Of a stretch of 33,609 bases of DNA, positions 15,973 to 23,628 are shown one piece after another; within the stretch, counting starts at the first letter, position 1, and each line of letters starts with the position of its first letter. The stretch spans positions 1 to 33,609 of the IMG/VR virus record IMGVR_UViG_3300042540_000917; one strand, written 5' to 3'. Below the pieces are notes generated by a model. The model ran no database searches and was not told the origin of the DNA. It saw only the letters and a program-made list of their open reading frames with translations. The translations under genes and the position numbers were made by a program. Source of the stretch: a virus.

Positions 15973-16648
15973 CTACCTGCTCCAGCTTAGAAGGCTTCAT
16001 GACATGCTTGCTGCAGTACCGACCGTCCCACAACAAGGCGCCACCGGCATTAGTGACACCCAATGACCATCCTACATCCTCGCCCTGCTTATGGAACACA
16101 TAATCAACCCCATAGGCAGAGCTTTTCATCATCTTGACGGCCATCAAAATGTCGACCTCCATCACGCCGTTGGAGTCCCGGCGATGAAACCCGGCCCATG
16201 GAGCCTTGCGCCCGTTATTGAAGATCGCGTAGGACGGGCAATCTCTACCTGGAGCCATGAATGCCTTGCCGCCAACAGCCCACACGTCAGAACGATTCAT
16301 GTGCTCCAACATGCCCTCGATGGCCTTGGGGTGCAGCAGAATGTCAGAATCAAGGCTCAAGAAATAGGTGGGCTCGATCTTGCGAACCTCACATAGAAGG
16401 AGATTTCTGAGCTCCACCATGTGCTGCAGGCGGTCGCTCCCCCATCTGCGAACATCCTCACGAGCTGGCTCATCTACAGCAATCACCGTTGAGTCATCCC
16501 AAGTGCAGCTCTCCAAATCGTCGACTCCGGCAACGAAGAGGAACTCTGGCACCAAACCAGCGTTCGCAGCAGATTTCAGGGCGTACTGCTTCCAGGTAGG
16601 CAGGATCCATTCCCGCTTACGCACCGGGCAACCGATCAGCAGCTTCAC
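15953..16648 (-). CDS. glycosyltransferase E (GT-A fold, DSD motif)
   Basis: A 231 aa protein starting at GTG (overlapping the upstream stop as GTGA). It has LLIGCPVRKREWILP, an ELRNLL helix, then YFLSLDSDILLHPKAIE, where DSD (118-120) is the metal/nucleotide motif, and GEDVGWSLGV (about 193-202) as a possible catalytic acid/acceptor segment. It resembles Anp1/GT62-like or generic GT2 enzymes more than the other four. First of the glycosyltransferases to be translated in the cassette. Confidence 0.8.
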   Translation of the reverse strand: MKLLIGCPVRKREWILPTWKQYALKSAANAGLVPEFLFVAGVDDLESCTWDDSTVIAVDEPAREDVRRWGSDRLQHMVELRNLLLCEVRKIEPTYFLSLDSDILLHPKAIEGMLEHMNRSDVWAVGGKAFMAPGRDCPSYAIFNNGRKAPWAGFHRRDSNGVMEVDILMAVKMMKSSAYGVDYVFHKQGEDVGWSLGVTNAGGALLWDGRYCSKHVMKPSKLEQVDVRSGY

Positions 16649-17199
16649 TGCTTAATCTCCCAGTTAGGGATGATGTCCTTGAACTCTCGCTCCATCGCCC
16701 GGTACTGCTTGTCATCCAAGATGACGAGAGTTTCCTTCGGGTAGTGGATGCCGAAGCGCTTGATCTTGATCTTGGACGGCTTGTCCATCCAACCCTTGAC
16801 CTCAAGCCAATAGTGGCTGCCGTCGGTGCGGGTGACCTTGAAGTCGGGCGTGTACTTGGTGATGCCACGCTTCACCGGGAAGTGAAACACCTCCGGCTCG
16901 TACTCCCAGAAAGAGATGTCGCCGGTCATAATAAGGATGTCGAGGAACCGGGCGGCGTTAGCCTCCCAACGGGAACGCATATAGATGTCACCAAGGTCCT
17001 CGCGCGCGCCCTTGACACCCCGGGCATGCGGGTTCACCCACTTGGAAGCAGGCTTCGTCTTGGGCCTATCGCCAAACGCACGCTGAAGATCAGCCTTGGT
17101 CTGCCGGGCGAGCTGCGCTTGGCACACCTTCGTGCAGGTCTTGCGGGTCGACTTGGCGGGCAGATCAAACTCGGTATCGCATATCACACAGGTAGCCAC
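16645..17199 (-). CDS. zinc-finger PD-(D/E)XK endonuclease
   Basis: A 184 aa protein with an N-terminal four-Cys finger (CVIC at 4-7; C22, C26) and a C-terminal restriction-endonuclease fold: RSRWEANAARFL (E79), YTPDFKV (D119) and WLEVKGWMDKPSK (E133, K135), followed by KIKIKRFGI. This E, D, E-x-K layout is the PD-(D/E)XK core. A terminator hairpin at 17242-17268 shows the gene must start after it, so I chose the GTG at 17199; a CAAA-N15-ACCGATG sequence just upstream may be its promoter. It may act in recombination, DNA processing or homing; overlap with the first glycosyltransferase is 4 nt. Confidence 0.72.
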   Translation of the reverse strand: MATCVICDTEFDLPAKSTRKTCTKVCQAQLARQTKADLQRAFGDRPKTKPASKWVNPHARGVKGAREDLGDIYMRSRWEANAARFLDILIMTGDISFWEYEPEVFHFPVKRGITKYTPDFKVTRTDGSHYWLEVKGWMDKPSKIKIKRFGIHYPKETLVILDDKQYRAMEREFKDIIPNWEIKQ

Positions 17200-17241
17200 A
17201 CGAGTACATCGGTGGCACCCAATCAGAGTTTGAATACGACA

Positions 17242-17268
17242 AAGACCCCACACGACGTGTGGGGCCTT
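17242..17268 (-). terminator. strong hairpin terminator
   Basis: A perfect 8 bp stem (CCCCACAC with GTGTGGGG, 3 nt loop), extendable to 12 bp, followed on the minus strand by TCTTTG. It ends the short operon 17282-18066 and separates it from the nuclease and sugar cassette. Confidence 0.85.
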
Positions 17269-17281
17269 GCCGCTCACTGCT

Positions 17282-17695
17282 TCAGCTCTCGGGCTGGAAC
17301 ACCTCGTCGGCCAGGATGCCGACAGTCTTCTCGGTGACTTCCTTGATGTCGAAGGAGGTCGCCTGATCGATGATCTGGATCTCCTTGTCGATCTCCGCAG
17401 CGAGGAAGTTGAACTCCACACGGACGTTCTCGCCCGTCTCGCTCATCGTCAACGCATCCGGCAGCCACTCTTCGACCTGATCGTGCATGACCGCCATGGC
17501 CCGCTTGATCTTCGAAACCAGCGCCTGCTTCTCTTCGCTTGTCATGTTCTCGTATACCTCCATCGACTTCATCATCTTCTCGTGCAACTCGTGGCGCTGG
17601 TCCCAGAAGTCCTTCGCCGAGATCTCCATCACCGAAACCGTGGTATCGGTGCCGTCGAACACGTGCTTGTCAGTGCTCAGAACATTGAACGCCAT
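17282..17695 (-). CDS. acidic protein of unknown function
   Basis: A 137 aa soluble protein, mostly helical in the middle (KDFWDQRHELHEKMMKSMEVY) with beta-rich ends. Its ATG overlaps the stop of the gene before it, and a strong terminator follows 14 nt after its stop, so the two form a short operon. No catalytic motif or family recognised. Confidence 0.78.
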   Translation of the reverse strand: MAFNVLSTDKHVFDGTDTTVSVMEISAKDFWDQRHELHEKMMKSMEVYENMTSEEKQALVSKIKRAMAVMHDQVEEWLPDALTMSETGENVRVEFNFLAAEIDKEIQIIDQATSFDIKEVTEKTVGILADEVFQPES

Positions 17696-18066
17696 CAGTC
17701 TTCCTCTTCTTCGTCATCGAGGTTCAGCAGAGAGGCACCCTCTGAACGAATGCGCTCCAACATGACCTCCTCTTCTGTCGGTGCGATCTTCTCAAACTCC
17801 TGATCCTGAGCGAACTGCTCGGGACGGAGAATGCGATCAGACCACGCCAGATCACCAATTCGGAACGTAGCCCGAATGTAGAACTCCTCACCCTCTTCCA
17901 TCAACTCACGAGGGGAGGTGCCAGCGGCAACCTGCTCCTCGCTCGCCGAGGACTGGATCATGCCAGATATGGCGTACAGGCCCATCTGCTCGCACGAATC
18001 CGTGAGCGTGGTCATCATCTCGTTGAACTCAGATGCACTATCCGGTGCTTCGTCGTCGAAATCCAT
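17695..18066 (-). CDS. acidic protein of unknown function, leaderless mRNA
   Basis: A 123 aa very acidic protein ending LDDEEEED. No membrane segment or Cys motif of note. A near-consensus promoter (TTGACA-17-TAATCT) ends 6 nt before its ATG, leaving no room for a Shine-Dalgarno, so the mRNA should begin at or next to the start codon. Acidic phage proteins of this size can be DNA mimics or regulators, but nothing here proves that. Confidence 0.78.
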   Translation of the reverse strand: MDFDDEAPDSASEFNEMMTTLTDSCEQMGLYAISGMIQSSASEEQVAAGTSPRELMEEGEEFYIRATFRIGDLAWSDRILRPEQFAQDQEFEKIAPTEEEVMLERIRSEGASLLNLDDEEEED

Positions 18067-18072
18067 GAGAGC

Positions 18073-18101
18073 AGATTAGGCCGCTGCCAAACTCGTGTCA
18101 A
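18073..18101 (-). promoter_or_regulatory. sigma-70-like leaderless promoter
   Basis: TTGACA (18096-18101), 17 nt spacer, TAATCT (18073-18078), then GCTCTC and the ATG at 18066. A consensus -35 and a good -10. One of several promoters in this window with the same 6 nt distance between -10 and start codon. Confidence 0.75.
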
Positions 18102-18346
18102 GCACTTTTTCTGACGACCCCGAACTCGGCCCAATCCTCGGCCGTGATCCGGTCGGGATTCTTCATCTGGAACTTGTGCCGGTACTTCTTCATGTACCCG
18201 GCCTTCTGGTACTCCGAACAGATCACACTGAGACGCTGGTAGGGGATGCCCAGCATCTCTGCCAAGTCATACTGGCTGTGCTTCAAGATCCCCAGCCTAT
18301 CGGTGTGTTCCCATAGCTGCATGTACAGCTCTTCACGGTTATGCAT
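18098..18346 (-). CDS. small winged-helix DNA-binding protein
   Basis: An 82 aa protein with a helix-turn-helix, HSQYDLAEMLGIPYQRLSVICSEY (helices about residues 23-31 and 35-46), followed by a basic wing (MKKYRHKFQMK). Start supported by GAGGAGTAG right upstream. It lies just downstream of the ribonucleotide reductase and could regulate that region; the target is not known. Confidence 0.7.
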   Translation of the reverse strand: MHNREELYMQLWEHTDRLGILKHSQYDLAEMLGIPYQRLSVICSEYQKAGYMKKYRHKFQMKNPDRITAEDWAEFGVVRKSA

Positions 18347-18393
18347 TCTACTCCTCGTAAACTGGCATCTCGGTACGATCAGAACGGGGCATT

Positions 18394-20424
18394 TCAGCTA
18401 CTCGGCAGAAGGCAAGTATCTGTCGTACAGAAGCGCTCACCTTCGGCTTCCATACCATGAGCATACAGCGAAGCGATGTCAAGAGGCTTGATGTTCTCCA
18501 TCATCGCCAAAGCATCCTCTTCAGAGATCGGCTCATACGGTGCCTGAGCATACGAAGTACCTGCATCGTCGATGGGCAGGAACGAGACAGTCTTCAGCTG
18601 ACCCTCAAGAGAACGCAGCAGAGGTGCGATCTCCTTCTTCTCCTCGGGCTTGAAGCTCACCGTCACCGAAACCATGTTGTCAGCCCAGTAGCGCTGCGCC
18701 ATGGCAGCCAGATGAGCCTTCTCCCAGATCGAGACATCCAGCTCGCTGCGGACATCCAGACCACGAGTGGGGAATGTGGCAACAACCGTTGAGGACGGGT
18801 CCATCACGTCAGGTTCGACATGGTAGCCAGCCTTCTCGACCAGAGCCACGATCGGATCAGTCTTGTGGAGCCGCAGACGGCGCAGGAACCAGCCGGTCGT
18901 CGTCGGCCAATGCACGCCAGCCGTAGTGCCAGCAATCAGGCTCGTGGTGCCAGCAGGCTTCACCGTCGTGATCTTGATCGAGTCACGAACACCCAGCCAC
19001 TCGCTATACTTCGTGTCAACCGCGTCCAGATACTGGTATCCGTCGTCCATCCAAGACTGCATCAGATCCCAGCCACGGGACTCCACGAACTCGACGATGC
19101 CCGTCATCGACACACCGATGCGACGGTTCCGGGTGATGACCTCGTTGGTCTCAGCCCAGGTGCTCGGCATCAGCGTCACAGCCTTGGCGTACATGTAGGC
19201 ATGCTTGATCGACTTCTTGAAGTCATCGAATGTCTCATGACGAGACGGGTACAGCTCCACGAGGCAGCAGAACTCGTGAGATTCAAGCGAGATCTCCGCA
19301 CATGGATTCACGCCCTGCACCCGGTAATCCTTGTTGTTGGCCGGGTCAGCCATGCGGCCATATGCGCGCAGGAGATCAAGCCAGACAACGCCCGGCTCGC
19401 CGTTGAGAGCGATGCGCTCCACGAGATGATCCAGAGAGTCACCAGCGTTCACCACAACGCTGTTGTTCGAAGTCCAAGCCCAGCCATCGGGACCGGTACG
19501 CTCAGCGTTCTCCGGCAGCTCCCAGTTCTTCAGGTTGACGTAGTCCTCGTCATCCGGCTCTCCCAAAGCGATCAGAGCAGATCGACGGGCGCCGCCCGCA
19601 ACCACGGCCTTGCCGATCTTGTTCATGATGTCCACGATATCTCGGGAGCTGAGCTTCTCGCCGTGGCGGCCAGCGAACTGCTTGTCAATCGACTCGTGAA
19701 CTTCCATTAGCGGCCCAGGACCACTTGCGGTGCCACCGAACGAGCTGAGCGGTGACCCTGCAGGACGCACGTTGCTGTAATCGAACACGACAGGCTGGCG
19801 GTTCTTGAAGAAGTACGTTTCCAGCTGCACAGCAACACTCTCGGCCCAACCCTCACGGGTATCTGGCACGACAAACACCTCAGGTTCGCCAGTGGGCTCC
19901 CAGATCGTCAGCCTGCCTGCACCCCGGGTATCGAAACCGACACCGACACCGTTCATGCTCTGCTCCATGAGCCGTGCGAACGGCATGGTGGCCTCGTAGG
20001 CAGAATGAGTGCTCAACTTGTCAGTTGAGATGAAGCTGCAGTTGTTCAGCGAACTGTTCTGTCGATTCTCGTGGACATACTCGGTCCCCATCGCCCACAT
20101 GCCACGACCGGGCGGCGTCCACTTGAACTTGAACATCCGGTCGAACGCATCCTGCGCTGCCTTCTGAGCCTTGAACTCGTTCCACGGCGTGCGCTGATGC
20201 TTCGCATGATCCTTCAGGATCGAGTACATGCCCTCGATGCAGCGCGCGCACACATCAGCCCAGGTTTCCTTGGAGCCGTCTGCCTTCTTGCGGCTGTACT
20301 TCGTGAGGAACACCAGCTCAGAGAGCGAGTTCCCTCCTCCGATACCAAACCCCCAAGGAACTTGCTGATCCTTGTAACCGTTCTTGAAGTCCTCGGGCAG
20401 ATGGAATGAGAGAAAATCGGACAT
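18394..20424 (-). CDS. class II (cobalamin-dependent) ribonucleotide reductase
   Basis: A 676 aa monomeric adenosylcobalamin-dependent ribonucleoside-triphosphate reductase, reducing NTPs to dNTPs for phage DNA synthesis. The active site is complete: C129 (NNCS) and C386 as the reducing pair, thiyl-radical C375 in NPCAE with N373 and E377, and C-terminal C666/C671 (CTTDTC) for re-reduction. The spacings 375 to 386 and 666 to 671 equal those of the Lactobacillus leichmannii enzyme (408/419, 731/736). No subunit gene is needed, and activity does not depend on oxygen, but cobalamin must come from the host. GGAGG precedes the ATG; a promoter region lies at 20458-20484. Works with the dCMP deaminase at 23610 in nucleotide supply. 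Confidence 0.95.
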   Translation of the reverse strand: MSDFLSFHLPEDFKNGYKDQQVPWGFGIGGGNSLSELVFLTKYSRKKADGSKETWADVCARCIEGMYSILKDHAKHQRTPWNEFKAQKAAQDAFDRMFKFKWTPPGRGMWAMGTEYVHENRQNSSLNNCSFISTDKLSTHSAYEATMPFARLMEQSMNGVGVGFDTRGAGRLTIWEPTGEPEVFVVPDTREGWAESVAVQLETYFFKNRQPVVFDYSNVRPAGSPLSSFGGTASGPGPLMEVHESIDKQFAGRHGEKLSSRDIVDIMNKIGKAVVAGGARRSALIALGEPDDEDYVNLKNWELPENAERTGPDGWAWTSNNSVVVNAGDSLDHLVERIALNGEPGVVWLDLLRAYGRMADPANNKDYRVQGVNPCAEISLESHEFCCLVELYPSRHETFDDFKKSIKHAYMYAKAVTLMPSTWAETNEVITRNRRIGVSMTGIVEFVESRGWDLMQSWMDDGYQYLDAVDTKYSEWLGVRDSIKITTVKPAGTTSLIAGTTAGVHWPTTTGWFLRRLRLHKTDPIVALVEKAGYHVEPDVMDPSSTVVATFPTRGLDVRSELDVSIWEKAHLAAMAQRYWADNMVSVTVSFKPEEKKEIAPLLRSLEGQLKTVSFLPIDDAGTSYAQAPYEPISEEDALAMMENIKPLDIASLYAHGMEAEGERFCTTDTCLLPSS

Positions 20425-20457
20425 CGCTACCTCCGCGAAACTTAAGCCGGTAAGTTC

Positions 20458-20484
20458 GTATCGGCTTGCTATCGCGTCATTATA
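20458..20484 (-). promoter_or_regulatory. promoter region of the reductase gene
   Basis: Minus strand TATA, 15 nt, GCCGATAC: 3 of 4 and 7 of 8 matches to the WhiG/FliA consensus, ending 34 nt before the ATG. The same stretch contains TATAAT (20479-20484), a perfect sigma-70 -10, but without a good -35 at 17 nt. Either reading gives a leader with the Shine-Dalgarno. Choice between the two needs a mapped start. Confidence 0.5.
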
Positions 20485-20537
20485 GCGCGTCAGAAAGTTC
20501 CCTCATCACAAAGCTGAGCCGTCACATCAGCGGAAAC

Positions 20538-21047
20538 TCAACTCGAAAGTTGGCTGGCGCCCAGAGAGCTGCCAACTTCACGTATCTTGAATCGAGACAG
20601 ATACCCCACTGCAGATTCCAGGATATCCAAATCATCCTTGAACAAACCCAACCCCGAATTACACTGTGTGCAGAGCAGTCCACGCACCTCTCCGGTGTCG
20701 TGGCAGTGGTCGACGCTGAAATACTTGCGCTTGACGCCCGGTTCATCGACTCGACAGATCGCACAACACCCGCCCTGACTAGCTAGCATGTTGTCATAGT
20801 CGGCCATGTCGATGCCGTACTGACTCCTCAACTGATACTGCCTTCGTTGCTCCGGGGTCTTCCTGGAGCGGTGCTTCTTGAAGTCCGCCTTGGCCTTCTC
20901 TGGGTTTTGTGCTCGGCGTTCGCGAGCCTCCCTCGTGGTCCTCCCATTGTAGCAAGGCTTGCAATCAAGCACCGGCTTCTTGGTGGCGCCCAAGTAGTAC
21001 TCAGAGAGAGGCTTCTCAGCTTGGCATGTTCTGCATCTTTTTGTCAT
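20538..21047 (-). CDS. HNH homing endonuclease (endonuclease VII-like), copy 3
   Basis: A 169 aa protein with N-terminal CRTC and CKPC pairs, a basic Arg/Lys linker, then CAIC, VDHCHDTG and LCTQCN. It has the catalytic His-Asn-His pattern of its relatives at 652 and 10801, with His-Cys-His at the middle position instead of His-Asn-His (DHCH). It overlaps the end of the gene at 21016 by 32 nt and precedes the reductase. No Shine-Dalgarno; ACCGATAA lies 8 nt before the ATG. A hairpin lies inside its 3' end. Confidence 0.86.
   Translation of the reverse strand: MTKRCRTCQAEKPLSEYYLGATKKPVLDCKPCYNGRTTREARERRAQNPEKAKADFKKHRSRKTPEQRRQYQLRSQYGIDMADYDNMLASQGGCCAICRVDEPGVKRKYFSVDHCHDTGEVRGLLCTQCNSGLGLFKDDLDILESAVGYLSRFKIREVGSSLGASQLSS
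20547..20578 (-). terminator. hairpin inside the 3' end of HNH copy 3
   Basis: An 8 bp perfect inverted repeat (AAGTTGGC with GCCAACTT, 16 nt loop) in the last codons of the HNH gene. It may end HNH transcription before the reductase promoter. No T-tract follows, so termination is uncertain. Confidence 0.4.
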
Positions 21048-21507
21048 GACTAACTTTATCGGTCCACTCGTCCTCGTACTGCACCTCTCGATAAATCAGC
21101 TTCTGCATGTCGTTGAGGTATCCCCACTGGAAGCCCGCCAGAGCTTCGGCACCCAGTATTCTGGCCTCCCAACGACCATTCTGAATGCGAAGCTGGAGAA
21201 TGCGGGCCCCGAAATCGGCGAACACAACATCGCCCTCCGCATACACAATCACTGTCTCAGGAGCGTCGACATCACGTAGCACCTGAGCTGCAAGCCACAG
21301 CAGCTCCATCGAGACGATGCCCGTCAGCAGCCCAAAGTCGTCCTGCACCGCCCCCGGGAGCTGAACCAGCGCAGCACGATAACCCTCCAGCACAGAGCGG
21401 GAGCGGTCATGCGACTTCGACTTGCCCTTGTAGCGGCGGTTGTGTTGACCCGGCAGCTTTCTACGAACACGACTCACATGCTCGCTCGGCCGACGGGATG
21501 GCGTCAT
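21016..21507 (-). CDS. protein of unknown function
   Basis: A 163 aa protein. The first 45 residues are strongly basic (RRKLPGQHNRRYKGKSKSHDRSRS), suggesting nucleic-acid or protein binding; shown here as a region, it is the only striking element. The rest is a mixed alpha/beta domain (TVIVYAEGDVVFADFGARILQL). I use the ATG at 21507, which overlaps the upstream stop by one base (TAATG). The 3' end overlaps the HNH gene, so the natural C-terminus may have been altered by insertion. Confidence 0.7.
   Translation of the reverse strand: MTPSRRPSEHVSRVRRKLPGQHNRRYKGKSKSHDRSRSVLEGYRAALVQLPGAVQDDFGLLTGIVSMELLWLAAQVLRDVDAPETVIVYAEGDVVFADFGARILQLRIQNGRWEARILGAEALAGFQWGYLNDMQKLIYREVQYEDEWTDKVSHDKKMQNMPS
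21056..21063 (-). promoter_or_regulatory. WhiG-like -10 box at HNH copy 3
   Basis: ACCGATAA, 8 nt before the HNH start codon on the minus strand, within the coding end of the gene at 21016. Same octamer and nearly the same distance as at HNH copy 2. The -35 place does not match. Confidence 0.35.
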
Positions 21508-21785
21508 TAGATGATGTACCAACCAGACCCAGAGGAAACCAAGGAGATGCGATCCCCTGGCCCCAGCACAATCATCGAGTCTCCCTCAATGAGATTGTGA
21601 CTTCCAGCGTTGATCTGGAAACTGCCAGACCCTTCGACGTTACGCAGGTGGATCATCGTCTCAGCGTTCATCGCTGGCGGCAGTTCCACCACCACGTCTC
21701 CAGCGGTCGTGTTCGCAGACACGCAGTTGATGTGCGGCCTGAGAATGCCTATGGGTGACCCAGCTCGCAAGTACAAAGCAGCCAC
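21507..21785 (-). CDS. small beta-rich protein of unknown function
   Basis: A 92 aa protein from a GTG start at 21785, preferred because AAGGGGG lies 5 nt upstream. A TTG at 21848 would place the start inside a hairpin and is unlikely. Gly- and Ser-rich beta strands and the ending SSGSGWYII resemble the C-terminal strand of phage fibre or capsid-associated beta domains, but this is weak evidence. Translationally coupled to the gene at 21016. Confidence 0.62.
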   Translation of the reverse strand: MAALYLRAGSPIGILRPHINCVSANTTAGDVVVELPPAMNAETMIHLRNVEGSGSFQINAGSHNLIEGDSMIVLGPGDRISLVSSGSGWYII

Positions 21786-21836
21786 ACGAACCCCCTTGGA
21801 TTCTTTTGGTATCGGTTGCGGTCTAAACGTTATCGA

Positions 21837-21859
21837 GGGCTGGCACAATCTGCCAGCCC
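21837..21859 (-). repeat. perfect 9 bp hairpin in the leader region
   Basis: GGGCTGGCA and TGCCAGCCC separated by 5 nt. It lies just after the expected start of the promoter at 21879-21908 and before the gene at 21507. It has no T-tract, so it may protect the 5' end or act as an attenuator rather than a plain terminator. Confidence 0.65.
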
Positions 21860-21878
21860 CCGAAACGGTCCAAGTTTA

Positions 21879-21908
21879 TCATTAGGTACGACTCGCGAAC
21901 TTAGTCAA
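21879..21908 (-). promoter_or_regulatory. candidate sigma-70 promoter in a 234 nt gap
   Basis: TTGACT (21903-21908), 18 nt spacer, TAATGA (21879-21884). It lies in the gap between 21786 and 22019, which otherwise holds only the hairpin at 21837 and no gene. It would drive the two small genes at 21507 and 21016. Confidence 0.5.
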
Positions 21909-22019
21909 GTTCTCAGGCGCTGTGCCCTCACATAGCCGCGGTGGACCGTGCTCGGGTTTTCCCTGGTCGCGATTCAAATCATATAGTTAGTTGTGACCAA
22001 TTGACTATCTTTCGGCTCA

Positions 22020-22250
22020 TCAGTCATCTGTATCAAGGATAGCCTCAAAGATGACTTGATTGTCATACCTAATTGTTGGAGGATGAAGGATCATTTCAAG
22101 TGAATCGGTAACCATATTCAAGAGAGAGATGGCGACCCAAGGACTGAGCGTCCCAAGGTCCACCTGAGCTGGTCCTTCTTCGTCCCACATGATAGTCACC
22201 ATGTGGATACTTGGCAAGTCCTCATCTGAGATTTCTTCGTCATCAGCCAT
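22020..22250 (-). CDS. small acidic protein of unknown function
   Basis: A 76 aa acidic protein (starts MADDEEISDEDL, ends LDTDD). The middle (LGTLSPWVAISLLNMVTDSLEMIL) is moderately hydrophobic, more like a packed helix than a membrane segment. AGAAGGAG lies 6-7 nt before the ATG. It follows the phosphoesterase by 12 nt. No family recognised. Confidence 0.72.
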   Translation of the reverse strand: MADDEEISDEDLPSIHMVTIMWDEEGPAQVDLGTLSPWVAISLLNMVTDSLEMILHPPTIRYDNQVIFEAILDTDD

Positions 22251-22262
22251 CTCGATCTCCTT

Positions 22263-23558
22263 CTACAGAGCGACTCCGTTTGAATCTAGGGTGGCCCTGA
22301 ACTCTCTCCCTCGGAAGAGCGCCCAGCCTCCCCATATACTTATCGGCTCCACAGCCACGAGTTGGTCCCCCTCAGGCTGCCACCAGAACACCCAGATGCC
22401 CTGCTGCCAGTTCTCATGCTTCTTCATGGCCTGTCTGCCCTTGGAGGTGATGCCCGTCTTAGCGGACGGCACAGCCCCATCGATCTTGCAGAGGCAGCCA
22501 GCTGAGCCAGCGAAACTTGTCCGAGGACCGCCCTTGGTATGTCGTGTGGTCTGCAGCATCTCCTGGCGATGAATGTGGCCGTAACCGACCGAGACGCCAG
22601 AGGGAAGATGCTTGGCTGCGGTCCCACCTGGGGTTGACGAGTACAACTGGCCGTGCTCGAACCGCAAATGCTCGTTCACCCAGTATTCTGCGTCCGGGTA
22701 CGGGTCCAAGAACTTGATGTTGTTCTCATCGAAGCGGCAAAGGTTCTCGATCGAGACCACCGGCTGGGTTTCCCCGCCGCGCGCCAAGCCCAAGATGTCG
22801 GGGGCCTTGTCCACCAGAAAGTTGGTGAGTCGAGCCTCGTGGTTGCCGGAGATCCACACGATCTCGGCATCAGGAGCGATTGCGCGCTGCGTGGCACCCT
22901 CGACGGTGGCACGGTCGATGGCCAGCTGGGTGGTCTTGAACCCTGGCGCATTTCTGTGACTGCCGAATGCAGGGAGGTCCAGATTGTCGCCCACATTCAT
23001 GATGAGGTCCAAGCCGTAGCGCGCTTCTACTTCGGCAGCGATCTGGTGTGCCACGTCGATAGCAGCCTCATCGTGAGTGCAGATCTTCTCGTTGCCGTCA
23101 GCCCAGTATCCGATCTGCATGTCGGGGAACTTGATGCCAACCTTCCAGCCCTCGGGCTTTGTCTCCGCCTTCGAAACCTTGTAGTTGAGCTTGATCTTCG
23201 GTACCGGGCCACGTTCCAGAACGGGAATGTTCGTTGACGGCGTAACTTCGATCATCGTCGAGGAGGTCTCGGCGCCAGCAGCGGTCACCGAGTTCCTGAC
23301 CGCAACCTTCTTGACGACACCGATCTTGCTCAGTTCCTGAAGCTGCCCGACGAGATCGTCGCTCGACTCAACTTCAACCTTGACCGTTTCGTCAGACCAG
23401 TAGCGTTGACCGTATCTGGCGAGGGTGCTCGTCTTCAGTGGAGCGTACCCGAGTCCTTCCAGCCACTCGTTGATGGCTGATGCCCGAGAGCCGTCACGCC
23501 ACATCTCCTCCATGATCTCCCGCTGAGGATGATCGGCCACGCCCTTAGATTCAGTCAT
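22263..23558 (-). CDS. calcineurin-like metallophosphoesterase with N-terminal HTH-like region
   Basis: A 431 aa enzyme. Residues 10-56 look like a helix-turn-helix of the kind found in phage regulators (REIMEEMWRDGSRASAINEWL). Residues 138-345 carry the dimetal phosphoesterase motifs: PDMQIG (D146), NVGDN (189-192), SGNHE (238-241), and GHIH (328-330). The first motif is DxQ rather than the usual DxH. Likely activity is on nucleic acid or nucleotides; a repair-type exonuclease or phosphodiesterase is possible. I start at the ATG at 23558 (GAGGAG 6 nt upstream); 53 upstream residues would run into the divergent deaminase gene. It is the first gene of the leftward block. Confidence 0.82.
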   Translation of the reverse strand: MTESKGVADHPQREIMEEMWRDGSRASAINEWLEGLGYAPLKTSTLARYGQRYWSDETVKVEVESSDDLVGQLQELSKIGVVKKVAVRNSVTAAGAETSSTMIEVTPSTNIPVLERGPVPKIKLNYKVSKAETKPEGWKVGIKFPDMQIGYWADGNEKICTHDEAAIDVAHQIAAEVEARYGLDLIMNVGDNLDLPAFGSHRNAPGFKTTQLAIDRATVEGATQRAIAPDAEIVWISGNHEARLTNFLVDKAPDILGLARGGETQPVVSIENLCRFDENNIKFLDPYPDAEYWVNEHLRFEHGQLYSSTPGGTAAKHLPSGVSVGYGHIHRQEMLQTTRHTKGGPRTSFAGSAGCLCKIDGAVPSAKTGITSKGRQAMKKHENWQQGIWVFWWQPEGDQLVAVEPISIWGGWALFRGREFRATLDSNGVAL

Positions 23559-23597
23559 ACACGTCTCCTCGACGTAGATTCGTCGCTGGATGCATGA

Positions 23598-23628
23598 TAA
23601 ACTATCGGCATGAACAATCATCACATAA
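23598..23628. promoter_or_regulatory. divergent promoter region between leftward and rightward arms
   Basis: Rightward: TAAACT (23598-23603), then ATCGGC, then the deaminase ATG, the 6 nt spacing of leaderless promoters; the -35 (TAGATT) is weak. Leftward: GCCGATAG (23602-23609), 7 of 8 to the WhiG/FliA -10, with TTAT 15 nt upstream (2 of 4), placed 43 nt before the phosphoesterase start. The two -10 elements overlap, so use of one should block the other. Confidence 0.45.

Noticed and set aside
12109-16648. Host-derived capsule or O-antigen island
   Set aside because: Genes are short, single-domain, tightly overlapping and in line with the phage operon; no transposase, polymerase or flippase is present.
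21786-21848. A TTG-started 5' extension of the gene at 21507
   Set aside because: The TTG lies in the loop/stem of a perfect hairpin, and the GTG at 21785 has a clear ribosome site.
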